NCBI GenBank assembly: GCA_900759435.1
Contig: CAAEVD010000234.1
Location: forward strand, 1-21,733
Reading direction: 5' to 3'
Length of the DNA stretch: 21,733 nt
Source of the DNA: an uncultured Collinsella sp.
GTDB taxonomy: Bacteria > Actinomycetota > Coriobacteriia > Coriobacteriales > Coriobacteriaceae
The notes below the pieces were generated by a model. The model saw nothing but the letters and a program-made list of their open reading frames with translations, was not told where the DNA came from and did no database searches. A program made the translations under genes and the position numbers. Below, piece after piece: positions 1 through 12,200 of this stretch; position 1 is the first letter of the stretch, and each line of letters begins with the position of its first letter.

Positions 1-1758
1 AACATCTACGAGGTGCATATTGGCTCGTGGAAGCGCCACGGCGATGCACCGCAGGGCGAGCCGGACGAGTACGGCAACTACCCCGGCCCCATGGACCCCT
101 TTCCCGCGCAGCGCGGCGAGTTCTACACCTATGACGACCTGTCGGTGGAGCTCGTGGACTACGTCCGCGACATGGGCTATACGCATATCGAGGTCATGCC
201 GCTCATGGAGCATCCCTTCGATGGCTCTTGGGGCTACCAGACGACCGGCTACTATGCCGCCACGTCGCGCTACGGCAACCCGCAGCAGCTCATGCACTTT
301 ATCGATGCGTGCCACGAGGCGGGCATCGGCGTGATCATGGACTGGGTACCCGGCGGTTTTTGCGCCGACTCCCACGGCCTTGCCACCTTTAACGGCCATA
401 TGCTGTTTGAGCACGAGATTCACCCCAACTGGGGCACGCACAAGTTCGACTTCGCCCGCGGCGAGGTCCGCTCCTTCCTGGTCTCCAACGTGCTGTATTG
501 GCTCGAGAACTTCCACGTGGACGGCATTCGCATGGACGGAGTGTCCAGCATGCTGTACCTCAACTTTGGCATCGACGATCCGGGCCAAAAGAAGTTCAAC
601 AAGTACGGTACCGAGGAGGACCTGGACGCCAGCGCGTTTATCCGCCAGGTCAACTGCGCAGTAGAGGCGCACTATCCCGACGTGATGATGATGGCCGAGG
701 AGTCCACCGCGTGGCCGCTCGTGACCTATCCGCCGCAGGACGGCGGCCTGGGTTTCCACTACAAGTGGGACATGGGCTGGATGAACGACACCCTGCACTA
801 CATGCAGACCGATTTTCCGTGGCGCCCCGGCAACCACGGCCTGCTCACGTTCTCGATCATGTACGCCTTTACCGAGAACTTTATTTGCCCGCTCAGCCAC
901 GACGAGGTCGTGCATGGCAAGTGCTCGCTCATCGGCCGCATGCCGGGCGACTGGTGGCGCCAGTTTGCCGGCCTGCGCACGCTCGCCTTCTACCAGATGA
1001 CGCATCCCGGTGCCAAGCTCAATTTTATGGGCAACGAGATCGGCCAGTTTATAGAGTGGCGCTACTACGAGTCTATCCAGTGGTTCCTGACCGAGGAGTA
1101 TGAGACTCACAAGCATCATCAGGCGTTTATCAAGGCGCTCAACCACCTGTACACCGCCGAGCCCGCCCTGTACGAGCGCGGCTACACCGACGACGGCTTT
1201 ACCTGGATCGACGCGGACAACTCCAAGCAGTCCATCGTGAGCTTTGTCCGTCAGGGCGAGGACGTCGATGACGACCTGGTGATCCTGATCAACTTTGACC
1301 CGGCGAGCTACGAGAGCTTCCGCGTGGGCGTGCCGCGCGAGGGCGACTGGGAGGTCATCTTTGACTCCGACCGTCCCGAGTTTGGCGGCAGCGGATATGC
1401 CGGCGAGGAGCCCTACACCTGCTCGAGCGAGCCCTATCCCTGGAACGGGCAGATGGACTCTATTGAGATTAAGGTGCCCGGCCTGGCTGGCGTGGTGCTT
1501 AAGCGCCGCGGTCCCAGCAGCTACAAGCCGCCGGTGGTTGAGGCTCCCAAGAAGGCGACGCGCAAGCGTGCGTCTTCAGTGAAACCCAAGCCCGCGGCTG
1601 CCAAGAAGGCTTCGGCCAAGGCCAAGGCTACGACGACCAAGGCCAAGACCGCCGCAAAGCCCGCTGCTAAGGGTACCGCGGCCAAGAAGCCGGCTGCCAA
1701 AAAGACCGCGACCAAGGCCAAGTCTGCTTCTGTTAAGTCATCACCTAAGGATGCGTAA
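1..1758 (+). CDS. glgB: 1,4-alpha-glucan branching enzyme GlgB, 5' end outside window, with Lys/Ala-rich C-terminal tail
   Basis: The reading frame is open from base 1 (NIYEVHIGSWKR, the start of the GH13 catalytic domain of branching enzymes), so the CBM48-type N-terminus lies upstream; the GTG at 13 is not the start. The enzyme cleaves alpha-1,4 chains and re-attaches them as alpha-1,6 branches in glycogen. Catalytic motifs are all present: nucleophile Asp in RMDGVSSMLY (codon 535-537), the Glu pair of MAEEST (697-702) and the Asp of LSHDEVVHGK (901-903). The GH13 and beta-sandwich domains end near VPGLAGVVLKRR. They are followed by about 80 residues (roughly 1516-1755) made almost only of Lys, Ala, Thr, Ser and Pro, which E. 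coli GlgB lacks and which recalls histone H1-like tails. It is the first visible gene of a glycogen cluster; glgP follows after 93 bp. The assignment is very secure; the tail's function is unknown. Confidence 0.97.
   Translation, partial: NIYEVHIGSWKRHGDAPQGEPDEYGNYPGPMDPFPAQRGEFYTYDDLSVELVDYVRDMGYTHIEVMPLMEHPFDGSWGYQTTGYYAATSRYGNPQQLMHFIDACHEAGIGVIMDWVPGGFCADSHGLATFNGHMLFEHEIHPNWGTHKFDFARGEVRSFLVSNVLYWLENFHVDGIRMDGVSSMLYLNFGIDDPGQKKFNKYGTEEDLDASAFIRQVNCAVEAHYPDVMMMAEESTAWPLVTYPPQDGGLGFHYKWDMGWMNDTLHYMQTDFPWRPGNHGLLTFSIMYAFTENFICPLSHDEVVHGKCSLIGRMPGDWWRQFAGLRTLAFYQMTHPGAKLNFMGNEIGQFIEWRYYESIQWFLTEEYETHKHHQAFIKALNHLYTAEPALYERGYTDDGFTWIDADNSKQSIVSFVRQGEDVDDDLVILINFDPASYESFRVGVPREGDWEVIFDSDRPEFGGSGYAGEEPYTCSSEPYPWNGQMDSIEIKVPGLAGVVLKRRGPSSYKPPVVEAPKKATRKRASSVKPKPAAAKKASAKAKATTTKAKTAAKPAAKGTAAKKPAAKKTATKAKSASVKSSPKDA
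1516..1755 (+). other. Lys/Ala-rich low-complexity tail of GlgB
   Basis: About 80 codons rich in AAG, GCC and ACC encode a strongly basic repeat-like peptide (units such as AAKK, KAKA, TKAK) with hardly any acidic residue. It is absent from ordinary branching enzymes, and the folded enzyme appears complete before it. A longer relative is at the end of GlgA in the same cluster. By composition it should be disordered and bind polyanions. Confidence 0.85.
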
Positions 1759-1766
1759 CAAAACCG

Positions 1767-1778
1767 TTACAGCTGTAA
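1767..1778. promoter_or_regulatory. Perfect 12-bp palindrome upstream of glgP (possible operator)
   Basis: TTACAGCTGTAA is its own reverse complement and lies in the 93-bp glgB-glgP gap, 21 bp upstream of a possible -10 (TAGGAT, 1799-1804). A palindrome of this length is expected a few times by chance in 21.7 kb, so only its location supports a regulatory role. Confidence 0.3.
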
Positions 1779-1783
1779 TTACC

Positions 1784-1798
1784 CGCCCCGACGGGGCG
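1784..1798 (+). terminator. GC-only hairpin after glgB
   Basis: CGCCCC (1784-1789), loop GAC, GGGGCG (1793-1798): a perfect 6-bp GC stem 25 nt after the glgB stop. No T-tract follows, so it may be a weak terminator or an mRNA 3'-end stabiliser rather than a full stop. Confidence 0.4.
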
Positions 1799-1804
1799 TA
1801 GGAT
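1799..1804 (+). promoter_or_regulatory. Possible -10 box for glgP
   Basis: TAGGAT fits the TAnnnT pattern and lies 48 bp before the glgP ATG, just after the glgB hairpin. No convincing -35 is visible at 16-18 bp, so this is a weak call. A small hairpin (CCGGG 1821-1825 with CCCGG 1835-1839) would lie in the leader next to the ribosome binding site. Confidence 0.25.
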
Positions 1805-1851
1805 ACATGACATAACCGTTCCGGGAGAAACATCCCCGGGGGAAGGAACGT

Positions 1852-4278
1852 ATGAATAAGATCTTCGACAACAAGCAGGAGTTTACCGAGCTCTATCGCG
1901 ATGCCGTCATGAGCATCAGCGGAAAGAGCGTCGAGGCCGCCAGCGACCTAGACCGCTTTAACGCCCTGGCCAAGCTCGTGGCCGAGAAGGCCCGCACCGT
2001 TGCCACCAAGAGCGACGCCCGCGCCACCGCCGAGGGCAAGAAGCGCGTGTACTACTTCTCGATCGAGTTTTTGATCGGCCGCCTGCTCGACAACTACCTG
2101 CTCAACTTTGGCGTACGTGACATGGTCGCCGAGGCGCTCGACGACATGGGCTTCGATCTGTCGGTCATCGAGAACCAGGAGCCCGATCCGGCTCTGGGCA
2201 ACGGTGGCCTGGGCCGTCTGGCAGCATGCTTCCTGGATTCCATGGCAGCCGAGGGCATTGCCGGCTATGGCAACGGCATGCGCTACCGCTACGGCCTGTT
2301 TAAGCAGGAAATCGTTAACGGCAGCCAGGTCGAGGCTACCGACGAGTGGCTCACCCACGGCTATCCCTGGGAAGTCCGCCGTCAGGACAAGGCCGTGACC
2401 ATCAAGTTTGGTGGCCACGTCGAGGGCTTTGAGGAGAACGGCCGCACGTTCTACCGCACGGTGGACACGCAGGATATCCTGGCCGTCCCTTATGACATTC
2501 CCGTTGTGGGCTATGCCGGCGAGACTGTCAACAAGCTGCGCGTCTGGGCCGCAGAGCCGGTCGAGGAGCACTTTGACCTGGAGGCCTTCAACCGCGGCGA
2601 CTATGCCCTGGCCGACGCCGAGCGCGCCGAGGCCGAGGCCATCAGCGCCATCCTCTACCCCAACGACGCCGGCGAGCACGGCCGTCTGCTGCGCCTGAAG
2701 CAGGAGTACCTGTTTGTTTCCGCCGGCATCTACAGCCTGCTCGACACCTTTGAGAAGGAGCACGGCGAGAACTGGGAGCTGCTGCCGCAGTTTGTTGCCA
2801 TCCATACCAATGACACCCACCCCGCCATGTGCGGCCCCGAGCTCATGCGCATCCTCATCGACGAGAAGAAGCTCGAGTGGGATGACGCCTGGAACATCGT
2901 GACGCAGGTCGTGAGCTACACCAACCACACCATCCTGCCCGAGGCTCTGGAGAAGTGGCCCATCGGCACGTTCTCCAAGCTCCTCCCCCGCGTATACCAG
3001 ATCATCGACGAGATTAGCCGTCGTTGGCACGAGTCGTTCGACACCACGCAGGAGGGCTGGCAGGAGCGTCTACGCCAGACCGCCATTCTGTGGGACGGCG
3101 AGATTCGCATGGCCAACCTGTCCGTGATCTGCAGCCACAGCGTCAACGGCGTGGCAAAGATCCACTCCGACATCATCAAGAACATCGTGCTCAAGGACTT
3201 CTATGCCTTAACGCCCGAGAAGTTCAATAACAAGACCAACGGCATCTCGCACCGTCGCTTCTTTGCCGAGTCCAACCCCACCTATGCCAAGCTCGTCACC
3301 GATGCCATTGGCGACGGCTGGCTGAAGGACGCCTTTGAGCTGGAGAAACTCAAGGAGTTCCAGAACGACACCGAGTTCCTGAAGGCCGTGGGTGCCTCCA
3401 AGCGCGCCAACAAGAAGCGCCTGGCCGCCTATGTTAAGGCCGAGACCGGTCTGGTCATTGACCCCAACACCGTCTTCGATGTTCAGGTTAAGCGCTTCCA
3501 TGCCTACAAGCGCCAGCTCATGAACATCATGAAGGTGATGGACATCTACAACCGTCGCATCGCCGACCCCAACTTCCACGTGACGCCGACGACCTTCATC
3601 TTTAGCGGCAAGGCTGCCTCGAGCTACACCTTCGCCAAGGAGACCATCCGCCTCATTAACTCCGTGGCGGACGTCATCAACAACGACCCGCGCGTCAACG
3701 AGGTCATGAAGGTCTGCTTTATCCCCAACTTCCGCGTAAGCAACGCCCAGCTCATCTACCCCGCCGCCGAGATTTCGGAACAGATCTCCACGGCCGGCAA
3801 GGAGGCCTCGGGCACGTCCAACATGAAGCTCATGATGAACGGCGCCATTACGCTGGGCACCCTCGACGGCGCCAACATCGAGATCGCCGACCTGGCCGGC
3901 CGCGAGAACGAGGCCATCTTTGGCCTGACCGCTCCCGAGGTCGAGCAGCTCTGGGCGTCGAACAGCTACTTTGCGTGGGATACGCTCAACAACGATCGCG
4001 AGCGTCTGGGCCGCGTGATGGACGAGCTCAAGGACAACACCTTTGCGGGTCTTTCGGGCAACTTCGAGAGCATCTACAACGAACTCATGAACAACAACGA
4101 CCCCGACCTGGTCATGGCAGACTTCCGCAGCTACGTGGATGCGTGGGAGAAGCTCACGAACAGCTACGGCGACCAGGAGACCTGGAACCGCAAGGCGCTG
4201 CTCAACACCGCCTCCTCCGGCTGGTTCTCGAGCGACCGCACCATTCGCGAGTACCGCGACGAGATCTGGCACGCGTAA
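1852..4278 (+). CDS. glgP: Glycogen/maltodextrin phosphorylase
   Basis: This 808-residue GT35 enzyme releases glucose-1-phosphate from the non-reducing ends of glycogen with phosphate and pyridoxal phosphate. The PLP site is clear: GTSNMKLMMNGA, with the Schiff-base lysine at residue 659 (codon 3826-3828), followed by LGTLDGANIEI. Other family signatures are ALGNGGLGRLAACFLDS, NDTHPAMCGPELMRIL and KTNGISHRRFF, and the C-terminus (ILNTAS-like, FSSDRTIREYRDEIW) is intact. The length matches bacterial phosphorylases. The ATG at 1852 is preceded by a strong GGGGGAAGG ribosome site. It lies between glgB and glgC, so synthesis and breakdown genes share one cluster. Maltodextrin and glycogen phosphorylases cannot be separated by sequence alone; the context favours glycogen. 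Confidence 0.97.
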   Translation: MNKIFDNKQEFTELYRDAVMSISGKSVEAASDLDRFNALAKLVAEKARTVATKSDARATAEGKKRVYYFSIEFLIGRLLDNYLLNFGVRDMVAEALDDMGFDLSVIENQEPDPALGNGGLGRLAACFLDSMAAEGIAGYGNGMRYRYGLFKQEIVNGSQVEATDEWLTHGYPWEVRRQDKAVTIKFGGHVEGFEENGRTFYRTVDTQDILAVPYDIPVVGYAGETVNKLRVWAAEPVEEHFDLEAFNRGDYALADAERAEAEAISAILYPNDAGEHGRLLRLKQEYLFVSAGIYSLLDTFEKEHGENWELLPQFVAIHTNDTHPAMCGPELMRILIDEKKLEWDDAWNIVTQVVSYTNHTILPEALEKWPIGTFSKLLPRVYQIIDEISRRWHESFDTTQEGWQERLRQTAILWDGEIRMANLSVICSHSVNGVAKIHSDIIKNIVLKDFYALTPEKFNNKTNGISHRRFFAESNPTYAKLVTDAIGDGWLKDAFELEKLKEFQNDTEFLKAVGASKRANKKRLAAYVKAETGLVIDPNTVFDVQVKRFHAYKRQLMNIMKVMDIYNRRIADPNFHVTPTTFIFSGKAASSYTFAKETIRLINSVADVINNDPRVNEVMKVCFIPNFRVSNAQLIYPAAEISEQISTAGKEASGTSNMKLMMNGAITLGTLDGANIEIADLAGRENEAIFGLTAPEVEQLWASNSYFAWDTLNNDRERLGRVMDELKDNTFAGLSGNFESIYNELMNNNDPDLVMADFRSYVDAWEKLTNSYGDQETWNRKALLNTASSGWFSSDRTIREYRDEIWHA

Positions 4279-4315
4279 AGGCGCACGAGCTCCCTTATGC
4301 CAGCACGGCATTACT

Positions 4316-4346
4316 CGACGGGCGCGACCGAGCGCCGCGCCCGTCG
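4316..4346 (+). terminator. Perfect 11-bp hairpin between glgP and glgC
   Basis: CGACGGGCGCG (4316-4326), a 9-nt loop, and CGCGCCCGTCG (4336-4346) form an uninterrupted GC-rich stem. No T-run follows. It may terminate partly, or protect the 3' end of upstream mRNA and set different levels for glgP and glgC. Confidence 0.5.
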
Positions 4347-4386
4347 CTAATGGGTTTAAGAACATCGATGACAGAAGGAGAAATCG

Positions 4387-5535
4387 ATGAGTAAGAAAGA
4401 ATGCATCGCGATGCTCCTCGCAGGAGGACAGGGCAGCCGATTGGGGGCACTCACCCAAAAGATCGCTAAGCCGGCGGTTAGCTTTGGTGGCAAGTTCCGC
4501 ATTATCGACTTTTCGCTGTCCAACTGCTCCAACTCGGGCATCGACACGGTGGGCGTTCTGACGCAGTACCGTCCCTACCTGCTGCATGCCTATGTGGGCT
4601 CCGGCGAGGCCTGGGATCTGGACAGCCGCGACGGCGGCGTGTCGATCCTTCCGCCGTACGAGACGCAGACCGGCGGCGCCTGGTATGCGGGCACGGCCGA
4701 CGCCATTACGCAGAACCTCGACTACATCAAGGCCAACGACCCCAAGTACGTCCTGATTCTTTCGGGCGACCACCTGTATCGCATGGACTACCGCAAGATG
4801 CTCAAGACGCACATTGAGAACAACGCCGACCTCACGGTGAGCGTTATGCCCGTGCCGTGGGAGGAAGCCAGCCGCTTTGGCATCCTGACCACCGACCCCG
4901 AGGACGGCCGCATCACCAAGTTCACCGAGAAGCCCGATAAGCCCGATTCGAACCTCGCGTCCATGGGCATCTACATCTTCTCGGCAGACGTGCTGATCGA
5001 GGCGCTCGAGGAGGACGCTCTGGACCAGCGCTCGAGCCACGACTTTGGCAAGGACATCATCCCCAAGCTGCTCGGCGAGGGCAAGCGCCTGTACAGTTAC
5101 GAGTTCCACGGCTTTTGGAAGGACGTCGGCACCATCGCCAGCTTCCACGAGACCTCGATGGACCTGCTGGGCAACAACCCCGAGTTCGATCTGTTTGACA
5201 AGCACTTCCCCATCATGTCCAACATAACCACGCGTCCGCCGCACTACATTGGTCCGGACGGCCGCTTGGACGACTGCCTGGTCTCCAACGGCTGCAAGAT
5301 CTACGGCACCGCTCGCCACTCAATCCTTTCGACCGATGTCATCATCGAGGAGCGCGCCGTGGTCGAGGACTCCGTGCTGCTGCCGGGTGCGCACGTTAAG
5401 AGCGGCGCGCACATCTGCCGCGCTATTTTGGGCGAGAACTCCACGGTCGAAGAGGGCGTGAAGCTCGGCTCTGTCGATACCACCAAGGATACGGCTGTCG
5501 TTGGAAATGACGTCGTTATCGGGAAGGGGGAATGA
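4387..5535 (+). CDS. glgC: Glucose-1-phosphate adenylyltransferase, catalytic subunit GlgC
   Basis: Makes ADP-glucose from ATP and glucose-1-phosphate, the committed step of bacterial glycogen synthesis. The 382-residue protein has the nucleotide-binding loop [18 protein letters not shown] (from residue 12), the metal/catalytic [10 protein letters not shown] (Asp128), the sugar-phosphate lysine in FTEKPDKP (Lys182) and [11 protein letters not shown]-terminal left-handed beta-helix region is suggested by the hexad-like repeats near [10 protein letters not shown]. It is shorter than E. coli GlgC (431) and of the Firmicute length. The start has an AGAAGGAG site 6 bp upstream. Its stop is 4 bp before the glgD start, which implies translational coupling and equal amounts of the two subunits. 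Confidence 0.97.
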   Translation: MSKKECIAMLLAGGQGSRLGALTQKIAKPAVSFGGKFRIIDFSLSNCSNSGIDTVGVLTQYRPYLLHAYVGSGEAWDLDSRDGGVSILPPYETQTGGAWYAGTADAITQNLDYIKANDPKYVLILSGDHLYRMDYRKMLKTHIENNADLTVSVMPVPWEEASRFGILTTDPEDGRITKFTEKPDKPDSNLASMGIYIFSADVLIEALEEDALDQRSSHDFGKDIIPKLLGEGKRLYSYEFHGFWKDVGTIASFHETSMDLLGNNPEFDLFDKHFPIMSNITTRPPHYIGPDGRLDDCLVSNGCKIYGTARHSILSTDVIIEERAVVEDSVLLPGAHVKSGAHICRAILGENSTVEEGVKLGSVDTTKDTAVVGNDVVIGKGE

Positions 5536-5539
5536 TCCG

Positions 5540-6667
5540 ATGATCAATCGCAAGGCCATCGGTTATATCACCGCTAACTACTCTTCGACCTACGGCAGCG
5601 TGCTGCTCAAGGACCGCCCCATCGCGTCCGTTCCGTTTTTGGGCCGCTACCGCCTGATCGACTTCCCGCTGTCCAACATGATGAATGCCGGCATTAAGAC
5701 CGTCGGCGTCGTCATGCCGGGCAACTACCGCTCGCTGATCGACCACGTGGGCTCGGGCAAGGACTGGGGCCTGGACCGCAAGAAGGGCGGCCTGTTCATG
5801 GTGCCCGGCAACGCGTATGGCACCACCAAGGGCGGCATGCGCTTCTTACTGCGCGACATCATCTCCAACAAGACGCTGTTCCAGCGCTCGGACAAGCCCT
5901 ATGTTGTGATGATGGGCACCAACATCATCTTTAACATGGACCTCAACACCATCATCGACGCGCACGAAAACTCCGGTGCCCAGATGACCGTGGTGTACTG
6001 CAAGGCCACGCGCAACGTCGATGACGAGACCAAACTCGAAATTAACGAGAACGGCCGCCTGACGGGCGTGAGCGCCGGCGTCGCGTACGGCGACAACGCC
6101 TCTATGGACTGCTGCATCGTCAACCGCGAGACGCTGCTCGAGATTATCGACCACTACCAGGCCGCCGACTATCTGGACCTGCTCGAGGCACTCCAGGGCG
6201 ACTTTGGCAACATCGACGTGTGCAGCTACGAGTACAAGGGCGAGGTCGTGGGCGTGTTTAGCGAGAAGTCGCTGTACCGCCGCAGCATGGACCTGCTCGA
6301 CCAGACCGTGGCCGATCAGCTCTTTGACCCCGAGCGCCCGATCCTGACCAAGGCTCACGACGTGCCGCCTTCGCGCTATGCGACCGGCAGCCACGCGTGC
6401 AACTCGATCATCTCGGCCGGCTGCATCATCAAGGGCACCGTGCGCAACTCGATTCTGTCTCGCGGCGTCGTGGTAGAGGAAGGCGCCTCGGTGACCAACT
6501 CGATCATCAACCAGAGCTGCATCATCAAGAGCGGCGCCCGCGTTGAGAACGCCATCCTGGACAAGAACAACGTGGTTCCCACCAACACCGAGCTTCGCGG
6601 CACGCCCGAGAACATCCTGGTGCTGGGCAAGGCTCCGTTAACTTCCGACACCACCATCGTACGTTAA
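5540..6667 (+). CDS. glgD: GlgD, non-catalytic ADP-glucose pyrophosphorylase-like subunit
   Basis: A GlgC paralogue of 375 residues with the same overall plan (nucleotidyltransferase fold, then beta-helix with repeated isoleucine-rich hexads such as NSIISAGCIIKGTV). It has lost catalytic residues: the GGxGxRL loop of GlgC is replaced by ANYSSTYGSVLLKDRP, the GDH of GlgC by TNI (in MGTNIIFNMDL), and no FxEKP lysine motif is seen. In Firmicutes GlgD pairs with GlgC and raises its activity; the same role is inferred here. The start is ATG 5540, preceded by GGGAAGGGGG (5521-5530). An in-frame ATG at 5501 lies inside glgC, lacks such a site and would add residues outside the family. Confidence 0.93.
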   Translation: MINRKAIGYITANYSSTYGSVLLKDRPIASVPFLGRYRLIDFPLSNMMNAGIKTVGVVMPGNYRSLIDHVGSGKDWGLDRKKGGLFMVPGNAYGTTKGGMRFLLRDIISNKTLFQRSDKPYVVMMGTNIIFNMDLNTIIDAHENSGAQMTVVYCKATRNVDDETKLEINENGRLTGVSAGVAYGDNASMDCCIVNRETLLEIIDHYQAADYLDLLEALQGDFGNIDVCSYEYKGEVVGVFSEKSLYRRSMDLLDQTVADQLFDPERPILTKAHDVPPSRYATGSHACNSIISAGCIIKGTVRNSILSRGVVVEEGASVTNSIINQSCIIKSGARVENAILDKNNVVPTNTELRGTPENILVLGKAPLTSDTTIVR

Positions 6668-6698
6668 CGTTGGCACCGCAACATCGCTCGTAACATGT

Positions 6699-6734
6699 AG
6701 AATAGCCGCCCGGTTCGCGCCAGGCGGCTATTCT
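6699..6734 (+). terminator. Perfect 12-bp hairpin between glgD and glgA
   Basis: AGAATAGCCGCC (6699-6710), 12-nt loop, GGCGGCTATTCT (6723-6734). It is 31 nt after the glgD stop and lacks a following T-tract. A possible -10 (TAGAAT, 6698-6703) overlaps its left arm. A transcript started there would lack that arm, so the hairpin would form only in RNA read through from glgD. Confidence 0.5.
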
Positions 6735-6757
6735 CGAATAACAACATGGGAGACAAT

Positions 6758-9013
<2,256 letters not shown>

Positions 9014-9049
9014 CCCAAAGACGATTCAAAACCTAATCAAACCCCATGC

Positions 9050-9076
9050 AAGGGGCGCTCCAACCGGGCGCCCCTT
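9050..9076 (+). terminator. Terminator-like hairpin after glgA
   Basis: AAGGGGCGC (9050-9058), 9-nt loop, GCGCCCCTT (9068-9076), followed by pyrimidines (CTCT). It lies 36 nt after the glgA stop and before a separate promoter region for the next gene. Confidence 0.65.
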
Positions 9077-9142
9077 CTCTGTAGGTAGTTGGTAAAACGA
9101 TTTTCTAGGACAACCGTTCGCCGATGGTAAACGGATGTTGTT

Positions 9143-9170
9143 TATACAGCCTGTGTACAACAGATATACT
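9143..9170 (+). promoter_or_regulatory. Probable promoter with overlapping imperfect operator for the GH13-GH77 gene
   Basis: TATACT at 9165-9170 is a good -10; the -35 is poor. The region at 9143-9157, TATACAG-C-CTGTGTA, is a near-palindrome (6 of 7 pairs) covering the -35 position, as a repressor or activator site might. A hairpin CATGGCC/GGCCGTG (9191-9208) would lie in the leader. The rest of the 218-bp gap holds only the glgA hairpin. Confidence 0.4.
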
Positions 9171-9231
9171 TACATCCTGTGCGTAAAGCCCATGGCCAGC
9201 AGGCCGTGATTCTATTGAACTGGACCGTACT

Positions 9232-12200
9232 ATGAGATTGATACACAACAGCCGTCTGCCGCAGTTTCGCACTCCGTTTGGCGCTGTGACCACAGGAACA
9301 ACCCTTTCGCTCTCCGTGATTCTGGAGGACGCCGATCCCGCGCAGGCAACGCTTACGCTGCGCACCTGGGTCGATGAGATCGGTGAATCTCGATATCCCA
9401 TGACGCACGAGGGCGACGGCATATTTACCGCAGAGCTTGAGTGCACCGAGCCCTGTCTTATTTGGTACAGCTTTATCTGCAATATTGAGGGCCAGCCCGA
9501 GGTTCGTCTGGGCGCACCACAGGGCCGCACCGGCGGCGAAGGCGTAACCTACGACTACGCTGAGGTGCCGTCATTCCAGGTCACCGTCTACAAACACCGT
9601 GAGAACCGTCCCACCTGGTACGAGCGCGGTATGGTCTACCAGATCTTCCCCGATCGCTATGCCCGCGACGAGCACTGGCGCGAGCGCACGCTGGCCGAGG
9701 TCGAAAAACCGCGTAAGGGCATTCAGCGCCGCATGGTCGAGGACTGGAACGAGCCGCCTGTGTACGAGCGCGCCGAAGACGGATCCATCAAGACCTGGGA
9801 CTTTTACGGCGGCTCGCTCAAGGGCATCCAGAATGACCTGCCCCGCATCGCCGAGCTGGGCTTTACGGCCATCTACCTCAACCCCATTTTTGAAGCCGCG
9901 AGTAACCACCGCTACGACACCGCCGATTACACCAAGATTGATCCGATTCTGGGCACCGAGCAGGACTTTACCGAGCTGTGCGAGGCGGCCGAGAAGCTAG
10001 GCATTTCCATCATTCTGGACGGTGTGTTCAACCACACGGGCGACGATTCGATCTACTTCAACCGCTACGGCAACTACCCCGGCGTGGGCGCGTGGCAGAG
10101 CGAGGATTCGCCGTGGCGTGATGCGTTTTATTTCCACGAGGACGGCTCGTACGACTGCTGGTGGGGCGTGGGCAATATGCCCGCCATCAATGAGAGCTCC
10201 GAACTGGTACGCGAGCGGCTCCTGGGCAAGGATGGCGTGATCCGAAAATGGCTACGTGCCGGCGCTCATGGCTGGCGCCTAGACGTGGCCGACGAGCTTT
10301 CGGACGATTTCCTGACCGAGATCAAGAAGGCCGTGCTCGCCGAGAAGCCCGACGCGCTGCTGCTCGGCGAGGTATGGGAAGACGCCTCCAACAAGATCAG
10401 CTACGGCCATCTGCGTCGCTATCTGCAAGGCTCCGAGCTCGACTCGGCCATGGATTACCCCTTCCGCGACATGGTCATCGGCTTTTTGATGGGCTACAAA
10501 AACGCCTACCAGGCAGCCGAGGATATCGAGACCCTACGCGAGAACTATCCGCGTGAGGCCCTGTCTTGCGCGCTTAATCTGCTTTCGAGCCACGACCGAC
10601 CGCGCATTATCTCGGTGCTCGGCGGCGGCCCCGACGAGTCGCAGCTGCCCGAGTGCGAGCGCAGCAAATGGCGTCTGGACGAGAACGCGATGGGCCTGGC
10701 CAAGAGCCGTTTTTGGCTCGCGACGCTCATGCAGATGACGTTCCCCGGTGTGCCTTCGATTTACTATGGCGACGAGTACGGCCTTGAGGGCCTGACCGAT
10801 CCGGGCAATCGCCGCACCATGCCGACCAAGGAAGACCTGCACGACTTCGATACGTTCGCGATCGTCAAGAACGCATCTGCTGTGCGCCGCGCGCTGCCGT
10901 TTATGATCGACGGTGAAATTAAGGCCTTTGCGCTCAATGATGAGGTGCTGGCATACAACCGCACGGGCAAGGATGGCGAGTCCGCGACGGTTATCATCAA
11001 CCGCAGCCTGCGCAATTCACACCGCGTGACGATTCCGGCACTCGGCGAATGCGCGAGCGATGTGATTAGCGGTCACGAGTGCGAGATCCACAACGGCACG
11101 GTCACGCTCGATCTGTATCCGCTGGGTTCGTCGATCATCTATCACCACGCCGAGCAGCGCCTGCAGGAGCCGCTCGATCACGGTGCGGGTGTTGTGTGCC
11201 ATATCACATCGGTGCCGACCGATGACGGCAAGCCCGGTACGATCGGCGCGCCCACGCGTCGCTTTATCGACCATCTGGCCGCCATGGGCATGCGCTACTG
11301 GCAGGTTTTGCCCGTCAATCCCACGGACTTCTTCCGCTCCCCCTACGCCGGTCCTTCGGCCTTTGCAGGCAATATCGACCTGCTACCCGAGAGCCACGAG
11401 GAGCTGGCAGCCGACTTTGAGACCTGGAAGGCCCGCGGCGGGGAGGATGCCGATCCGCTGTACACCGCGTTTAAACATCGCAATGCCGATTGGCTCGAGA
11501 AGTACTGCGTCTATATGGCCGTCAAAAAGTACTTTGAGGGCGAGTCGCGCCACGATTGGCCGGCAGATGTTGCTCGCTACAACGAGCATCTGATCGACGA
11601 CAAGCGCTTCCACAACGAGGCCGAGCTTCAAGCGTTCATGCAGTACCGCTTTGACCTGGCTTGGTGCGAGCTCATGAACTATGCGCACAAGAAGGGCATA
11701 GAGGTTATCGGCGATATTCCTATGTACGTGTCCGACGATTCGGCAGACGCGTGGAGCGAACCCGAGAACTTCTGGCTTTCCGATACCGGCAAGGCGATTG
11801 AGATTTCCGGCGCGCCGCCCGACAACTTTGCGCCCGAGGGCCAGGTGTGGGGCAACCCGACGTTCCGCTGGGACCACATGAAGCAGAACGGCTATAGCTG
11901 GTGGATGGATCGCCTGCGCCGCGCGTTTTCGCTCTACGACCGTGTGCGTCTGGATCACTTCCTGGGCTTCCACAGCTACTTTAGTATCCCCGCAGGCAAG
12001 GCTTGCGCCGAAGGTCGCTGGCTGGCGGGCCCGGGCAAGGACCTGTTCCAGACCGCTTATGACGAGCTGGGTCCGCTCAACTTTATCGCTGAGGACTTGG
12101 GCTATCTGACGCCCGGTGTTCGCGCCATGGCATCGACCTGCGGTTTCCCCGGCATGGACGTGCTGGAGTTTAGCGACTACGACGTTCGTTGCGGTGTGCA

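Noticed and set aside
1516..1755. GlgB tail as result of a frameshift into non-coding DNA
   Set aside because: The tail keeps codon usage of the window (AAG, GCC, ACC), is in frame with the enzyme, and has a compositional partner in GlgA.
3208..5319. 703-codon open frame on the minus strand across glgP and glgC
   Set aside because: It lies wholly opposite clearly recognised genes, has no family resemblance, and long antisense frames are expected in GC-rich coding DNA.
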